Positions 1 to 8,647 of a DNA stretch of 64,000 nt are shown piece by piece. The notes beneath the pieces were generated by a model, which was given only the letters and a program-made list of their open reading frames with translations, was not told the DNA's origin and did no database searches. Within the stretch, counting starts at the first letter, position 1; each line of letters starts with the position of its first letter. This stretch comes from Treponema sp. (GTDB lineage Bacteria; Spirochaetota; Spirochaetia; Treponematales; Treponemataceae). The stretch lies in assembly GCA_016297415.1 (NCBI GenBank), contig JAEDGQ010000002.1, positions 1 to 64,000 of the forward strand, read 5' to 3'. The translations under genes were made by a program, and so were the position numbers.

Positions 1-52
1 TCACGACTGGAAGCCATTTTTAGCAGGGAATATATTATAATGCGTTTGCCCT
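1..52. repeat. Truncated copy of MITE-like element A
   Basis: The window opens inside this repeat. Its reverse complement matches 54970-55021 at 51 of 52 positions by my reading, and it ends in the 13-bp terminal sequence ATGCGTTTGCCCT (40-52). The rest of the element lies outside the window. It stops 19 bp from the end of the purine permease gene. Confidence 0.8.
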
Positions 53-71
53 AGTATCAGAAATCAGTTAT

Positions 72-1412
72 TTATTTTGTACAGGCCTCAAATACAATGT
101 TAGCAACAAAAATTACAGCAAGTCCCCATGTAACAGGACTGATTTCATTAACCTTGCGGGCAACAACCTTACAGATAACATAAGTAATAATTCCGTACAT
201 AATACCGGCAGCAATTGAATATGCAAATGGCATAGAAACAATTGCAATAAAAGCAGGAATACCTTCAGAAGGATCCTTAAAATCAATATCACCGGCAGCC
301 TGCATCATAAGGTAACCAACAAAAATAAGGGCTGGAGCAGTAGCTGCAGAAGGAATAATTGCAAAACATCCGCCAAAGAACAGAGCAAGAGCAAAAAGAA
401 CTGCAGTTACAACAGAAGCAAGACCAGTGCGTGCACCGGCAGCAACACCAGAAGTTGATTCAACATAAGAAGTTACAGTTGAAGTACCAAGACATGCTCC
501 AACTACTGTACCAATAGAGTCAGAAAGAAGAGCCTGTTTAGCATTTACAACACTTCCATCATCAGTAAGAAGATCAGCCTGATTAGCAACACCAACAAGA
601 GTACCAATAGTATCAAAAAGATCAGTAAAAAGGAATGTAAAGAAAATTACAAAGAATCTTCCAAGAATAGCAAACTTAAATATGCCTTCGCTGTCTAAAC
701 AGATTCCCTTAAAATCAAACTGGCAGAAATAAGGAGCATCAGGAAGCCTGAACACCTTGAAGTCTTCAGGAACAACAGTTACGCCCATTGGAATACCAAT
801 AATAGTTGTAGCAATTACACCAATAAGAATTGCTCCCGGAACTTTAAGCATATAAAGAACGATAGTAATAAGAAGACCGATTACAGCAAGAAGAGCAGTT
901 TTGTGTGCAAAAGAAAATGTAGCAAAGCTGATAAGTGTTGCCTCATTATTAATTACAATACCTGCATTTTCAAAACCAATGATACAGATAAAAAGCCCGA
1001 TACCAACAGAAACGGCTTTTTTCATTCCCATTGGAATAGACTTAATGATAGCTTCGCGAATACCAATAATGGAAAGAAGAATAAAAAGAATACCTTCCAG
1101 AAGAACAGCAGTTAAAGCCAGCTGCCATGAACATCCAAGCCCCAGAACAACCGTAAATGAGAAAAAGGCATTAAGGCCAAGCCCGGCAGCAAGAGCAACT
1201 GGAAGATTAGCAAAAAGCCCCATTACAAGAGTAGCAATTGCGGCAGAAATAGCAGTTGCAGTAAATACAGAACCCCAGCTCATTCCCGAAGCGGAAAGAA
1301 TTCCAGGATTAACAGCAAGAATGTAAGCCATTGCAAGAAAAGTAGTAACACCGCCCACAATTTCACGGCCTACAGTAGAACCTCTTTCTTTAATTTTAAA
1401 GAACGAATTCAT
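72..1412 (-). CDS. NCS2/AzgA-type purine permease
   Basis: Predicted inner-membrane nucleobase permease that imports adenine, guanine or hypoxanthine, probably with protons. The 446-residue length and roughly 12 hydrophobic stretches fit the AzgA branch of NCS2. Family hallmarks visible are the N-terminal TTFLAMAYILAVNP stretch (about residues 23-36), GLGLNAFFSF near residue 80, and DLFDTIGTLVGVANQADLL near residue 265. A TGGAGGT ribosome-binding site (1423-1429) fits the chosen ATG. It appears to be a single-gene unit with its own promoter. Substrate choice within purines cannot be read from the sequence. No purine riboswitch is evident upstream. Confidence 0.9.
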   Translation of the reverse strand: MNSFFKIKERGSTVGREIVGGVTTFLAMAYILAVNPGILSASGMSWGSVFTATAISAAIATLVMGLFANLPVALAAGLGLNAFFSFTVVLGLGCSWQLALTAVLLEGILFILLSIIGIREAIIKSIPMGMKKAVSVGIGLFICIIGFENAGIVINNEATLISFATFSFAHKTALLAVIGLLITIVLYMLKVPGAILIGVIATTIIGIPMGVTVVPEDFKVFRLPDAPYFCQFDFKGICLDSEGIFKFAILGRFFVIFFTFLFTDLFDTIGTLVGVANQADLLTDDGSVVNAKQALLSDSIGTVVGACLGTSTVTSYVESTSGVAAGARTGLASVVTAVLFALALFFGGCFAIIPSAATAPALIFVGYLMMQAAGDIDFKDPSEGIPAFIAIVSMPFAYSIAAGIMYGIITYVICKVVARKVNEISPVTWGLAVIFVANIVFEACTK

Positions 1413-1450
1413 TTTTCAGATTACCTCCATTGAAAAACAAATAATTAAAA

Positions 1451-1456
1451 ATTATA
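1451..1456 (-). promoter_or_regulatory. -10 box of the purine permease promoter
   Basis: The minus strand reads TGATATAAT, an extended -10 (TG, one base, TATAAT), about 40 bases upstream of the permease ATG. No clear -35 box is visible. This is inferred from consensus only. Confidence 0.45.
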
Positions 1457-1502
1457 TCACCATAATCAGAAAAAGGAATAAAAAAAATAATAACAATAAA
1501 AA

Positions 1503-1630
1503 AATGGAGGTTCCGGCTTCGCCGTCGCTGCGTCCGCCCTGGTTCCTGAGCCTGTCGAAGGGCCGCTTCCGCTCCATCCTCCTCGCTGCGCTGCGGTGGA
1601 CTACGGGGCTCCCATCGCTAACCCGAATCC
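1503..1630 (+). repeat. GC-rich intergenic repeat (family D, divergent copy)
   Basis: This GC-rich block between the permease promoter and tRNA-Gly contrasts with the AT-rich surroundings. It shares GCTTCCGCTCCATCC and CCATCGCTAAC with the repeats at 34551-34650 (minus) and 61081-61173 (plus). It also contains a 21-bp motif (1541-1561) that is the exact reverse complement of a segment at 41326-41346. I see no credible reading frame or RNA gene in it. Confidence 0.6.
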
Positions 1631-1654
1631 CCAGCCTGAAACAAGAAAAATTTT

Positions 1655-1691
1655 AAATAAAAAAAAGGTTCAACCGTAAAGATTGAACCTT
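1655..1691 (-). terminator. Intrinsic terminator after tRNA-Gly
   Basis: Perfect 9-bp stem (1665-1673 with 1683-1691) around a 9-base loop. On the minus strand it is followed by a run of T, directly downstream of the tRNA-Gly gene. Confidence 0.85.
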
Positions 1692-1698
1692 AACTTAG

Positions 1699-1771
1699 AG
1701 CGGTAGAAGGGAGTCGAACCCTCGTCATCAGCTTGGAAGGCTGAGATAATGAGCCGTTATATGACTACCGC
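1699..1771 (-). tRNA. tRNA-Gly (anticodon TCC)
   Basis: The minus strand folds into a cloverleaf. The acceptor stem is GCGGTAG paired with CTACCGC, the T arm carries GGTTCGACTCC, and the anticodon loop is CTTCCAA, giving anticodon TCC. The discriminator base is U and no CCA is encoded. A terminator follows immediately. Confidence 0.95.
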
Positions 1772-1844
1772 AAAACTTATGTATTTATATTAACAAATAA
1801 AACATAATGTGTCAATGGCAGATACAGGAAAAAATCAAAAAAAT

Positions 1845-2591
1845 TTAATTTTTTCCTGTAATAATTTCCCACGCCATTTTTGCAGCATTCTGTTCTGCAG
1901 ACTTCTTATTTTTTCCTTCACAGGGACCGTATGTTACATCCTTTAGTTTTACAGACACCCAGAAAATCTTATCGTGATCAGGTCCTGTTTTCTTTACAAG
2001 TTCATACACAGGACACATCTTATATTTTTTCTGATAAAACTCCTGAAGAAGAGTTTTATAATCTTTCTGTCCCTTATTCTGCTGTACTTTTTTTATTTCA
2101 GGCACAATAAATGACAGAACAAGTTTTTCTGCATCTTCATAGCCACGGTCAAGATAGTAAGCACCGATTAAAGCTTCTACTGCATCTGCAAGAATAGCGT
2201 CTTTTTGTCTGCCCCCGCTCATCTCCTCGCCTTTTCCCAGAATCAGCATTTTATCAATTCCGATTGCTCTTGCAATTGGTGCCAGAGATTTTTCAGATAC
2301 AACAACACTTTTTATCTTCGCCAGGTCACCTTCCTGATTATCCATCATGTCTTCATAAAGGAAAGTGGCTGTTGCCATTCCAAGCACGCTATCTCCAAGA
2401 AATTCAAGGCGTTCATTATTAAAATGTTTCTGTTTTGAGTTTTCGTTGGAATAAGAACGGTGATGAAAAGCCAGATTTAAGAGTTCCAGATTGTTGAATT
2501 TAATATTCAGTTTTTTAGAAAATTCCACAAGTTCTTTTTGTCTTGCTGAAGGAATATTACTTTTTTGAAAGAAATTCTTAACTTTTAACAT
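1845..2591 (-). CDS. rnc: Ribonuclease III
   Basis: Double-strand-specific endoribonuclease that processes rRNA precursors and structured mRNAs in the cytoplasm. The catalytic signature NERLEFLGDSVLG sits near residues 65-77, and a dsRNA-binding domain fills roughly the last 75 residues (DYKTLLQEFYQ through SAEQNAAKMAWEII). I chose the internal ATG at 2591 (248 aa) because GGAG lies 10 bases upstream. The longer frame reaching 2624 has no ribosome-binding site. It lies downstream of acpP, an order common in bacteria, but a terminator separates the two. Confidence 0.93.
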   Translation of the reverse strand: MLKVKNFFQKSNIPSARQKELVEFSKKLNIKFNNLELLNLAFHHRSYSNENSKQKHFNNERLEFLGDSVLGMATATFLYEDMMDNQEGDLAKIKSVVVSEKSLAPIARAIGIDKMLILGKGEEMSGGRQKDAILADAVEALIGAYYLDRGYEDAEKLVLSFIVPEIKKVQQNKGQKDYKTLLQEFYQKKYKMCPVYELVKKTGPDHDKIFWVSVKLKDVTYGPCEGKNKKSAEQNAAKMAWEIITGKN

Positions 2592-2631
2592 CTTCTCAAA
2601 ACTCCGTTTACTATAACATACCATTTTTAAA

Positions 2632-2664
2632 ATAAAAAAAACACAGGCCTATAAAACCTGTGTT
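2632..2664 (-). terminator. Terminator between acpP and rnc
   Basis: Stem AACACAGG (2640-2647) with CCTGTGTT (2657-2664), followed on the minus strand by seven or more T residues. It should end or attenuate acpP transcripts before rnc. Confidence 0.8.
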
Positions 2665-2695
2665 CATACAATCAAAAATAACTATCAGGAAATAA

Positions 2696-2935
2696 TTATT
2701 TAGCCTGTTCAGCTTTGATGAAGTTGTAAGCATCACGAACAGTTTCGAATTCGTTTGCTTTTTCATCAGGAATGCTTACGCCAAGTTCTTCTTCGATAGC
2801 GTAAACAAGTTCGTAAGTATCAAGACTGTCAGCGCCAAGATCGCCACGGAAAGAAGAATCTAATGTGATTTTTCCTTCATCGATTTCCAGTTTTTCTGCA
2901 ATAAGCTTCTGGATTTTGTTGAACAATTCGTCCAT
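2696..2935 (-). CDS. acpP: Acyl carrier protein
   Basis: Small acidic carrier of growing fatty acyl chains. The 79-residue length is typical. The phosphopantetheine attachment site is GADSLD with Ser37, in the usual LGADSLDTYELV context. A good AGGAG-type site precedes the ATG. It lies downstream of rpmF in the same direction, the usual rpmF-fatty-acid neighbourhood, although plsX and fab genes are absent here. The nearby coaD makes a precursor of the CoA that donates its prosthetic group. Confidence 0.95.
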   Translation of the reverse strand: MDELFNKIQKLIAEKLEIDEGKITLDSSFRGDLGADSLDTYELVYAIEEELGVSIPDEKANEFETVRDAYNFIKAEQAK

Positions 2936-2996
2936 TTTTAATCTCCTATTAGGTTAGATTCTGATTTTTTGTTACATTCACTTAAAGTATAACGAA

Positions 2997-3185
2997 TTAG
3001 CCGTTAACTTCTGGAGTGATAACCTGACGTCCACGGTAGAAACCACATTTTGGACATACATGATGCTGCAAAACAAGGTTTCCGCAGTTGCCGCATTCAA
3101 CAAGCTGTGGAGCTTCGAGGTGCATATTTACACCACGACGTCTGCGTGTGCGTGCTTTTGAAGTTTTCGCTCTAGGTACTGCCAT
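2997..3185 (-). CDS. rpmF: 50S ribosomal protein L32
   Basis: Basic 62-residue ribosomal protein. The N-terminus MAVPRAKTSKARTRRRR is characteristic. Cys31, Cys34, Cys44 and Cys47 form the zinc-ribbon, so this is the zinc-binding (C+) form. It is followed 61 bases later by acpP on the same strand, suggesting co-transcription. Confidence 0.95.
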   Translation of the reverse strand: MAVPRAKTSKARTRRRRGVNMHLEAPQLVECGNCGNLVLQHHVCPKCGFYRGRQVITPEVNG

Positions 3186-3326
3186 TTATATAACCTCACT
3201 ATATTAATTGTTAAATTGTATAACGGGTTTAATATTATAACAGTTCCCGTCTGAATGTCAATTGAATTATATTTATATTTATTCAATTGTCAATATTTTT
3301 ATGACACTTTTTAAATATTTGTCATT

Positions 3327-3809
3327 TTAATTTAATTTATACCGTTTTTTTACTGCTTCACAGACAACAGGAGGTACCATATTTGAAATATCTCCCCCAA
3401 ACTGAGCAAGTTCTTTAATGGAACTTGATTTCACAATTGCGAACCGTGATTCAGTAGGAATGAATAAAGTTTCTATATTGGAGTTCAAACTATGATTCAT
3501 AAGGGAGAGATCAAATTCATAGGAAAAATCGTTTACATTTCTAATACCGCGGATAAGAACTTTAGCGCCGGCTTTTTCAGCATACTCAACGATAAGTTTA
3601 TCCCAGCTGTGAACAGATACATTTGCGTATGGTTCACAAAGGGTTTTCAACATTACTACCCTTTCTTCAGCTGTAAAAAGATTTTTTTTACCAGGATTTG
3701 CAGAAACAACCACATCAATTTTATCAAAAAGTCTGGATGCTCTTTCAATAATATTTAAATGACCATAAGTAGGAGGATCAAAACTTCCCGGAAACAATGC
3801 AATAGACAT
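3327..3809 (-). CDS. coaD: Phosphopantetheine adenylyltransferase
   Basis: Fourth step of CoA synthesis: transfers AMP from ATP to 4'-phosphopantetheine. The 160-residue length is standard. The nucleotidyltransferase motif GSFDPPTYGH occupies residues 8-17. The C-terminal segment contains ESRFAIVKSSSIKELAQFGGDISNMVPP, where the family's substrate-binding loop lies. It is divergent from the lipoprotein gene at 3863, with only about 50 bases between starts. About 140 AT-rich bases separate it from rpmF. Confidence 0.94.
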   Translation of the reverse strand: MSIALFPGSFDPPTYGHLNIIERASRLFDKIDVVVSANPGKKNLFTAEERVVMLKTLCEPYANVSVHSWDKLIVEYAEKAGAKVLIRGIRNVNDFSYEFDLSLMNHSLNSNIETLFIPTESRFAIVKSSSIKELAQFGGDISNMVPPVVCEAVKKRYKLN

Positions 3810-3862
3810 AATATTTTATTACCATGTTTGACGGATTTCCACAAGTGATGTATATTTCCGCT

Positions 3863-4495
3863 ATGATGAAATTTAATTTTTTCAAATCAGTATTTTTAAT
3901 CAGTTTAACTCTGTTATTGATTTCCTGTGGTTCAACAAGTTCTTCAGGCAAAAATGCAGACCTTGTTAAAGAAAATGACAAGACTACAACTTCAAAACCT
4001 GCACCTGAGCCTGCTAAAGAAACAACGACTGTTGAAGAAAAGACTACTGTTCAGAAAGATGAATATAGTCGTGCTGTAGGAAACTTAAGTGTATCAAAGG
4101 ATACTTTCGAAGCAGATAAAGCTGCCGTAATGGAACTTATCGATACTCTTTCTACGATTATGAAGGATATGGACTATCAGTCATGGCTTCTTTATGTTGA
4201 TAAAGAATCAAAAATCTACTGGTCTAAACCAGCAAACCTTAAAAAAGCCCAGAGCAAGCTTCCTGTAAAAGGACTTAAGCTCAAAGATCTACAGGACTAT
4301 TTCAAATATGTATTTGTACCGGCAAGAATGGGTCGTACTGTTACAGAAATCCGTTATGAATCAGACACTTATGTAAAAGCTGTTCAGATTACAAATCCTT
4401 CGGATTCACCGGAAGAAGAAAAATACACAGTTTACTATTACTTTGTTAAAACAAACGGTCACTGGGAACTTAATCTTCCACAGATCGATAATTAA
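3863..4495 (+). CDS. Putative lipoprotein, unknown function
   Basis: Probable membrane-anchored lipoprotein of about 210 residues. A basic start and hydrophobic core lead to the lipobox LISC, with the acylated Cys near residue 21-22. A Lys/Thr/Glu/Pro-rich linker of about 45 residues follows, then a globular region with several aromatic residues. Two adjacent ATG codons (3863 and 3866) are possible starts and neither has a strong ribosome-binding site. The longer frame from 3824 would bury the signal sequence. I do not recognise the globular domain. Confidence 0.7.
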   Translation: MMKFNFFKSVFLISLTLLLISCGSTSSSGKNADLVKENDKTTTSKPAPEPAKETTTVEEKTTVQKDEYSRAVGNLSVSKDTFEADKAAVMELIDTLSTIMKDMDYQSWLLYVDKESKIYWSKPANLKKAQSKLPVKGLKLKDLQDYFKYVFVPARMGRTVTEIRYESDTYVKAVQITNPSDSPEEEKYTVYYYFVKTNGHWELNLPQIDN

Positions 4496-4597
4496 GCTGA
4501 ACTGTCTGTAAGTTGATTTTTACCATATAATTAATTATAATTTTTTAAATATTTCTAACAATTTGCCGATTATCAAATATATCCAAGGGGGATTTAT

Positions 4598-5317
4598 ATG
4601 AAAGCATTAAAATATGTAGCAGCAGGTCTTCTTGCTGTAGCATTCACATCTGCAGCCGCTGCACAGAAATCTAACGAATCAAACGTTGAAAGCGAATACC
4701 TCTCAAGTGTAGAAGATGTAGTAATTTCAGAACTTGCTGCTTCTGAAGAAAGAGATAATAAACTCGTAGCCCTTCAGTACCTTGAAACAGCAATAAGTGA
4801 AGGCCGTGCAACTCCAGATATGATGAAAGCTCTGGACAGTCTTGCCGGAGAAGGAATTACAGCTCAGTCAAGAACAAATGGTCGTCTTGTAAACAACTAT
4901 CCTGATATCCGTGCAAAAGCATGTGATATTCTTGCAAATGTTAAAACAGAAGAATCAAAAGATACACTTGTAAAAGTTGCACTTGCTGACAATGAACCAA
5001 TGGTAATCACAGCAGCAATCCGCTCTCTTGGAGAAATCGGAATCAACAACAACGATGAAGTTTCAGAAACAATCGCATGGGCACAGAAAAAGAATGCTGT
5101 ACTCAACCCTACTTCTTCACTGGCCTTTGAAGTTCTCGTTGCATACGAAAAAATTGCAGACACAGTAGAAAATAAAGGTCCAATGATTCAGGCTATCGGA
5201 CAGATTGCTACAAACTACAAATATGTAACACCAGTTCGTACACGTGCCCTTGAACTTCTCAAAAAACTTCAGGGTTTATCATCATCTTCTTCATCTTCTG
5301 CAAAGAATGCAAAATAA
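4598..5317 (+). CDS. Secreted HEAT-repeat-like protein
   Basis: Predicted exported alpha-helical repeat protein of 239 residues. A signal peptide (about residues 1-22, ending AAAA|Q) is followed by helical pairs of HEAT type, clearest at IRAKACDILANV...TLVKVALADNEPMVITAAIRSLGEIG. The C-terminus ends in a run of serines. AAGGGGGA lies six bases before the ATG, a strong start signal. Function is unknown. A periplasmic scaffold role is inference. It is followed by a bidirectional terminator shared with tRNA-Arg. Confidence 0.75.
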   Translation: MKALKYVAAGLLAVAFTSAAAAQKSNESNVESEYLSSVEDVVISELAASEERDNKLVALQYLETAISEGRATPDMMKALDSLAGEGITAQSRTNGRLVNNYPDIRAKACDILANVKTEESKDTLVKVALADNEPMVITAAIRSLGEIGINNNDEVSETIAWAQKKNAVLNPTSSLAFEVLVAYEKIADTVENKGPMIQAIGQIATNYKYVTPVRTRALELLKKLQGLSSSSSSSAKNAK

Positions 5318-5350
5318 AAAACAGTTATACTAAATAACTGATATACAAAA

Positions 5351-5392
5351 AAAAACGGCATTTCAATATTATTTTGAAGTGCCGTTTTTTTT
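5351..5392. terminator. Bidirectional terminator
   Basis: A long stem pairs AAACGGCATTTCAA with TTGAAGTGCCGTTT, with one mismatch. It is flanked by an A run on the left and a T run on the right, so it can end both the HEAT-protein transcript (plus) and the tRNA-Arg transcript (minus). Confidence 0.88.
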
Positions 5393-5411
5393 ATCTGTAT
5401 CAGATTTTTAT

Positions 5412-5485
<74 letters not shown>

Positions 5486-5561
5486 ATTACAAAAATTAAG
5501 ATATAAATAAAAAAAAAATTTGTCAATTAAAAGGCGTAAATCATTTTTTTCGAGGAAAATT

Positions 5562-6149
5562 ATGCAGAATATTATTTTAGCTTCATCTTCACCAAGAAGA
5601 CAGGAAATTCTGAAGCTTCTAAACATTCCTTACAAGGTTATTCAGCCACAATGCTCAGAAGATTTACCAGAAGATATTGAAATCGAAAAAATTCCTGAAT
5701 TTCTTGCAACAAAAAAAGTAGACTCAGTTGTACGTTCCCTTCCACCAGAAAATGAATATCCATGGATTCTAGGGGCTGACACCATCGTCGTTTGCGGGAA
5801 AAAAATTTACGGTAAACCAGAAAACAAGGAACAGGCATTTCAATTCCTTAAAGAGCTTCAGGGAAAATCTCATAAGGTTCTTACAGGAATTGCCCTTTAT
5901 AACGGCACCCTTCACTTTGTAAGCAATAGAACTGCAGTCACTAAGGTAACATTTGCACCTATGGATGATGAAGAAATCAATAAATACCTTTCCACAGGTG
6001 AATGGCACGGAGCAGCCGGCGGTTACAGAATCCAGGGGCTTGCAAGCTGCTACATCTCAAAAATTGAGGGAACCAACTCCAATGTGGTGGGATTGCCTAT
6101 CTTTGAGCTTTATGATATGTTAAAGGAACAAAATTATCAGTTCAGCTGA
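5562..6149 (+). CDS. maf: Maf-family nucleotide pyrophosphatase
   Basis: Hydrolyses non-canonical or modified nucleoside triphosphates (dTTP/UTP-type Maf activity) to monophosphates. The protein of about 195 residues begins MQNIILASSSPRRQEIL, the family's N-terminal signature. LGADTIVV near residue 65 and GAAGGYRIQG near residue 150 are further conserved blocks. I chose the ATG at 5562, which has GAGG five to eight bases upstream, over a TTG at 5520. Which Maf subfamily it belongs to is uncertain. Confidence 0.9.
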   Translation: MQNIILASSSPRRQEILKLLNIPYKVIQPQCSEDLPEDIEIEKIPEFLATKKVDSVVRSLPPENEYPWILGADTIVVCGKKIYGKPENKEQAFQFLKELQGKSHKVLTGIALYNGTLHFVSNRTAVTKVTFAPMDDEEINKYLSTGEWHGAAGGYRIQGLASCYISKIEGTNSNVVGLPIFELYDMLKEQNYQFS

Positions 6150-6290
6150 TTTTTTTGTCGGGACTTATGGAAAACCGTTGGTAATTTACCATAAGCTCGT
6201 TAATATTCCGGACGCATTATGCGCCTCGAGAAACAGAGTTCGGTGGAAGATAATCATTAAGACATTATTTTCCGGTGAAGGAGACACTTT
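6150..6290 (+). promoter_or_regulatory. Candidate structured leader of rpsB
   Basis: This 140-base spacer contains a 7-bp stem, CTTATGG (6164-6170) with CCATAAG (6189-6195), plus a small inner ACC/GGT pairing and a GC-richer segment near 6211-6225. Ribosomal protein S2 mRNAs are autoregulated through leaders in several bacteria. A leader here is inference. The last bases carry the rpsB ribosome-binding site GAAGGAG. Confidence 0.35.
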
Positions 6291-7151
6291 ATGGCAGTAG
6301 TAACCATGAAGAGTTTGCTTGAATCAGGTGTACACTTCGGTCACCAGGTTAAGCGTTGGGATCCACGTATGAAGAAGTATATCTTCGCAGAACGCAATGG
6401 AATCCACATCATCGATTTACAGAAAACAATCGGTGCAATCAAAGACAGCTACGAAGCTGTTCGCAAAATCGTTGCTGGCGGAAAGTCAGTTCTTTTCGTT
6501 GGTACAAAAAAACAGGCTCAGCAGGCAGTTCAGAAAGAAGCAGAACGCTGCGGCATGTTCTATGTAAACAACCGCTGGCTCGGTGGTATGCTTACAAACT
6601 TCTCTACAATCAAGAAGTCACTCCAGCGCCTCAAGAAAATCGAAAAGATGGAAGTTGACGGCACATTCGAAAACCTTACAAAGAAAGAAGTAGCTGGACT
6701 TCTTAAAGAAAAAGAAAAGCTTACAAAAAACCTTGGTGGTATTAAAGAAATGAAAGAACTCCCAGGAGCTCTCTTCATCATCGATACACACAAAGAACAG
6801 ATTGCAGTAGCAGAAGCTCACCGTATGGGTATCCCAATCGTTGCAGTTGTTGATACAAACTGTAACCCGGAAGGAATCGACTACCCAATCCCAGGTAACG
6901 ACGATGCTATTCGCGCTATCTCCCTCTTCACTTCTATCATCGCTAATGCTGTTGTAGAAGCAAACAATGAAGAAGGACTCAAAATCATTGAATCTCTCAC
7001 AGACGATGAAGAAGTTGTAACAGACGCTTCAACAAAGAAAGATGATGAAGAAATCGATGATTACAGCAACTACACACCTGCTGAAGAAAAAAAGGATGCA
7101 GCTGCTGATGACGGCGATGATGAAGATCTCGCTGAAAAATTCAACAAATAA
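6291..7151 (+). CDS. rpsB: 30S ribosomal protein S2
   Basis: Component of the small ribosomal subunit. It begins [43 protein letters not shown], the family's N-terminal block, and carries [10 protein letters not shown] and [11 protein letters not shown]. At 286 residues it is longer than usual because of an acidic C-terminal extension of about 55 residues rich in Asp and Glu. EF-Ts follows 15 bases later, the conserved rpsB-tsf order. Confidence 0.97.
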   Translation: MAVVTMKSLLESGVHFGHQVKRWDPRMKKYIFAERNGIHIIDLQKTIGAIKDSYEAVRKIVAGGKSVLFVGTKKQAQQAVQKEAERCGMFYVNNRWLGGMLTNFSTIKKSLQRLKKIEKMEVDGTFENLTKKEVAGLLKEKEKLTKNLGGIKEMKELPGALFIIDTHKEQIAVAEAHRMGIPIVAVVDTNCNPEGIDYPIPGNDDAIRAISLFTSIIANAVVEANNEEGLKIIESLTDDEEVVTDASTKKDDEEIDDYSNYTPAEEKKDAAADDGDDEDLAEKFNK

Positions 7152-7166
7152 TTAAAGAGGTCTAAA

Positions 7167-8000
7167 ATGGCATTTACAGCTGCTGACGTAAAAGCATTAC
7201 GGGAATCAACTGGTGCTGGTATGCTGGATTGTAAAAAAGCTCTCCAGGATACAGACGGAAATATGGCTGAAGCAGAAAAACTCCTTAAAGAAAAAGGTCT
7301 TGCTGCTATGGCTAAACGTACAGACCGCGCTGCAGGCGAAGGTCGTATCGTTATCAAACAGGAAGGAAACAAAGTTGCTATTGTTGAAGTTGTTTGTGAA
7401 ACTGACTTCGTTGGTAACAACCCGGACTTCGTTGCTATTGCAGAAAAAGCTGCAGAAATTACACTTAAAAACGGCTCAGATGAAATTACAGATGAACACA
7501 AAGCTGCTATTGAACCAGCTCTTGTTAAATTCCGTGAAAACATCTCTGTTCGTCGCGCTGCCTGTGTAGAAATTCCAGCTGGTGCTTCAGTTGGTACATA
7601 CGTACACGGCGACAACAAAACAGGTGCTATAGTAGTAGTTACAGGTTCAGAGGCAGACGATGTTAAAACATTTGCTAAAGACTGCTGTCTCCACCTTGCT
7701 GCATTCACACCTTCATACATCACAAAAGATGATGTACCAGAAAGCTACATCAATGAACAGAAAGAAATCTTTGCTGCTCAGATGGCTGCTGACGAAAAAA
7801 TGGCTAACAAACCACAGAATGTTAAAGATGGTATCCTCCAGGGTAAAATCAATAAACTTCTCGCTGAAAACTGTTTCGTTGACCAGGCTTTCGTAAAAGA
7901 CGATAAACTCACTGTTGCTAAAAAACTCGAAGAAGTTGGTAAAGCAGCTGGTGCAAAACTTTCTTTCGGAAAGATCGTTCTTTTTGTACTCGGTAAGTAA
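7167..8000 (+). CDS. tsf: Elongation factor Ts
   Basis: Guanine nucleotide exchange factor for EF-Tu. The N-terminal UBA-like domain carries TGAGMLDCKKAL (about residues 15-26). The core begins with the signature CETDFVGNNPDF near residue 78. Length 277 is normal. AGAGG precedes the ATG. It is probably co-transcribed with rpsB and is followed by a strong terminator, which separates it from frr. Confidence 0.97.
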   Translation: MAFTAADVKALRESTGAGMLDCKKALQDTDGNMAEAEKLLKEKGLAAMAKRTDRAAGEGRIVIKQEGNKVAIVEVVCETDFVGNNPDFVAIAEKAAEITLKNGSDEITDEHKAAIEPALVKFRENISVRRAACVEIPAGASVGTYVHGDNKTGAIVVVTGSEADDVKTFAKDCCLHLAAFTPSYITKDDVPESYINEQKEIFAAQMAADEKMANKPQNVKDGILQGKINKLLAENCFVDQAFVKDDKLTVAKKLEEVGKAAGAKLSFGKIVLFVLGK

Positions 8001-8017
8001 CTTTCAGGTTATAATAT

Positions 8018-8071
8018 AAGCGGTTGGATTTTATTCCAGCCGCTTTACTTTTTTTTCCCGGCAAAGCCGGC
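8018..8071 (+). terminator. Terminator after tsf
   Basis: Stem AAGCGGTTGGA (8018-8028) with TCCAGCCGCTT (8035-8045), one G-T pair, followed by a T-rich tail to 8056. A second small GC hairpin, CCGGC-AAA-GCCGG (8058-8070), follows just before the frr ribosome-binding site. Confidence 0.85.
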
Positions 8072-8091
8072 TTTTACAAAGGAGAAAAATT

Positions 8092-8634
8092 ATGGCATTT
8101 GATGCAAAATCAAAAATGGATAAAACTGTTGAAGCAATTAAAAATGAAATGAATACAATTCGTACTGGACGTGCATCTGCTTCAATGTTTGATAAAGTTC
8201 GTGTTGATTACTACGGACAGAAATCACCACTCAATCAGGTTGCTCAGATTTCTATTCCTGAAGCACGCACTGTAGTTATTTCTCCATTTGATAAATCACT
8301 TATCGTTGAAATTGAAAAAGCAATTCTCGTTGCTGACCTTGGATTAAACCCTTCTAACGATGGAAAAGTAATCCGTATTTCAATCCCTGCCCTCACAGCA
8401 GACCGCCGCAAGGAACTTGTAAAACAGGCTAAGTCTATGGCAGAAAACTACAAGACAACAATCCGCAACATCCGCCGTGATGGTAACGAAGATCTTAAAA
8501 AATCACAGAAAGCAGGTGAAATTACTGAAGACCAGCTTAAAAAAGAAACTGATGATCTTCAGAAACTCACAGACAAATACATTGCCGACATTCAGGCTGT
8601 TTGTGACGCTAAAGAAAAAGAAATCATGGCGTAA
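8092..8634 (+). CDS. frr: Ribosome recycling factor
   Basis: Works with EF-G to split post-termination ribosomes. The 180-residue protein has the three-helix-bundle pattern with conserved [20 protein letters not shown] near residue 20 and [33 protein letters not shown] near residues 100-135. The AAAGGAG site lies seven bases before the ATG. It starts the frr-uppS-cdsA-dxr-rseP series and is separated from uppS by 13 bases. Confidence 0.96.
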   Translation: MAFDAKSKMDKTVEAIKNEMNTIRTGRASASMFDKVRVDYYGQKSPLNQVAQISIPEARTVVISPFDKSLIVEIEKAILVADLGLNPSNDGKVIRISIPALTADRRKELVKQAKSMAENYKTTIRNIRRDGNEDLKKSQKAGEITEDQLKKETDDLQKLTDKYIADIQAVCDAKEKEIMA

Positions 8635-8647
8635 TTAACGGTATAAA

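Noticed and set aside
901..1326. Plus-strand open frame of 141 codons
   Set aside because: It is antisense inside the purine permease, low in family-like features and with no start signal.
1413..1500. Purine riboswitch upstream of the permease
   Set aside because: The short leader lacks the conserved junction and loop sequences of purine riboswitches.
7070..7723. Minus-strand open frame of 217 codons
   Set aside because: It lies opposite rpsB/tsf and is Ser/Ala-rich, as expected from the complement of their codons. No ribosome-binding site.
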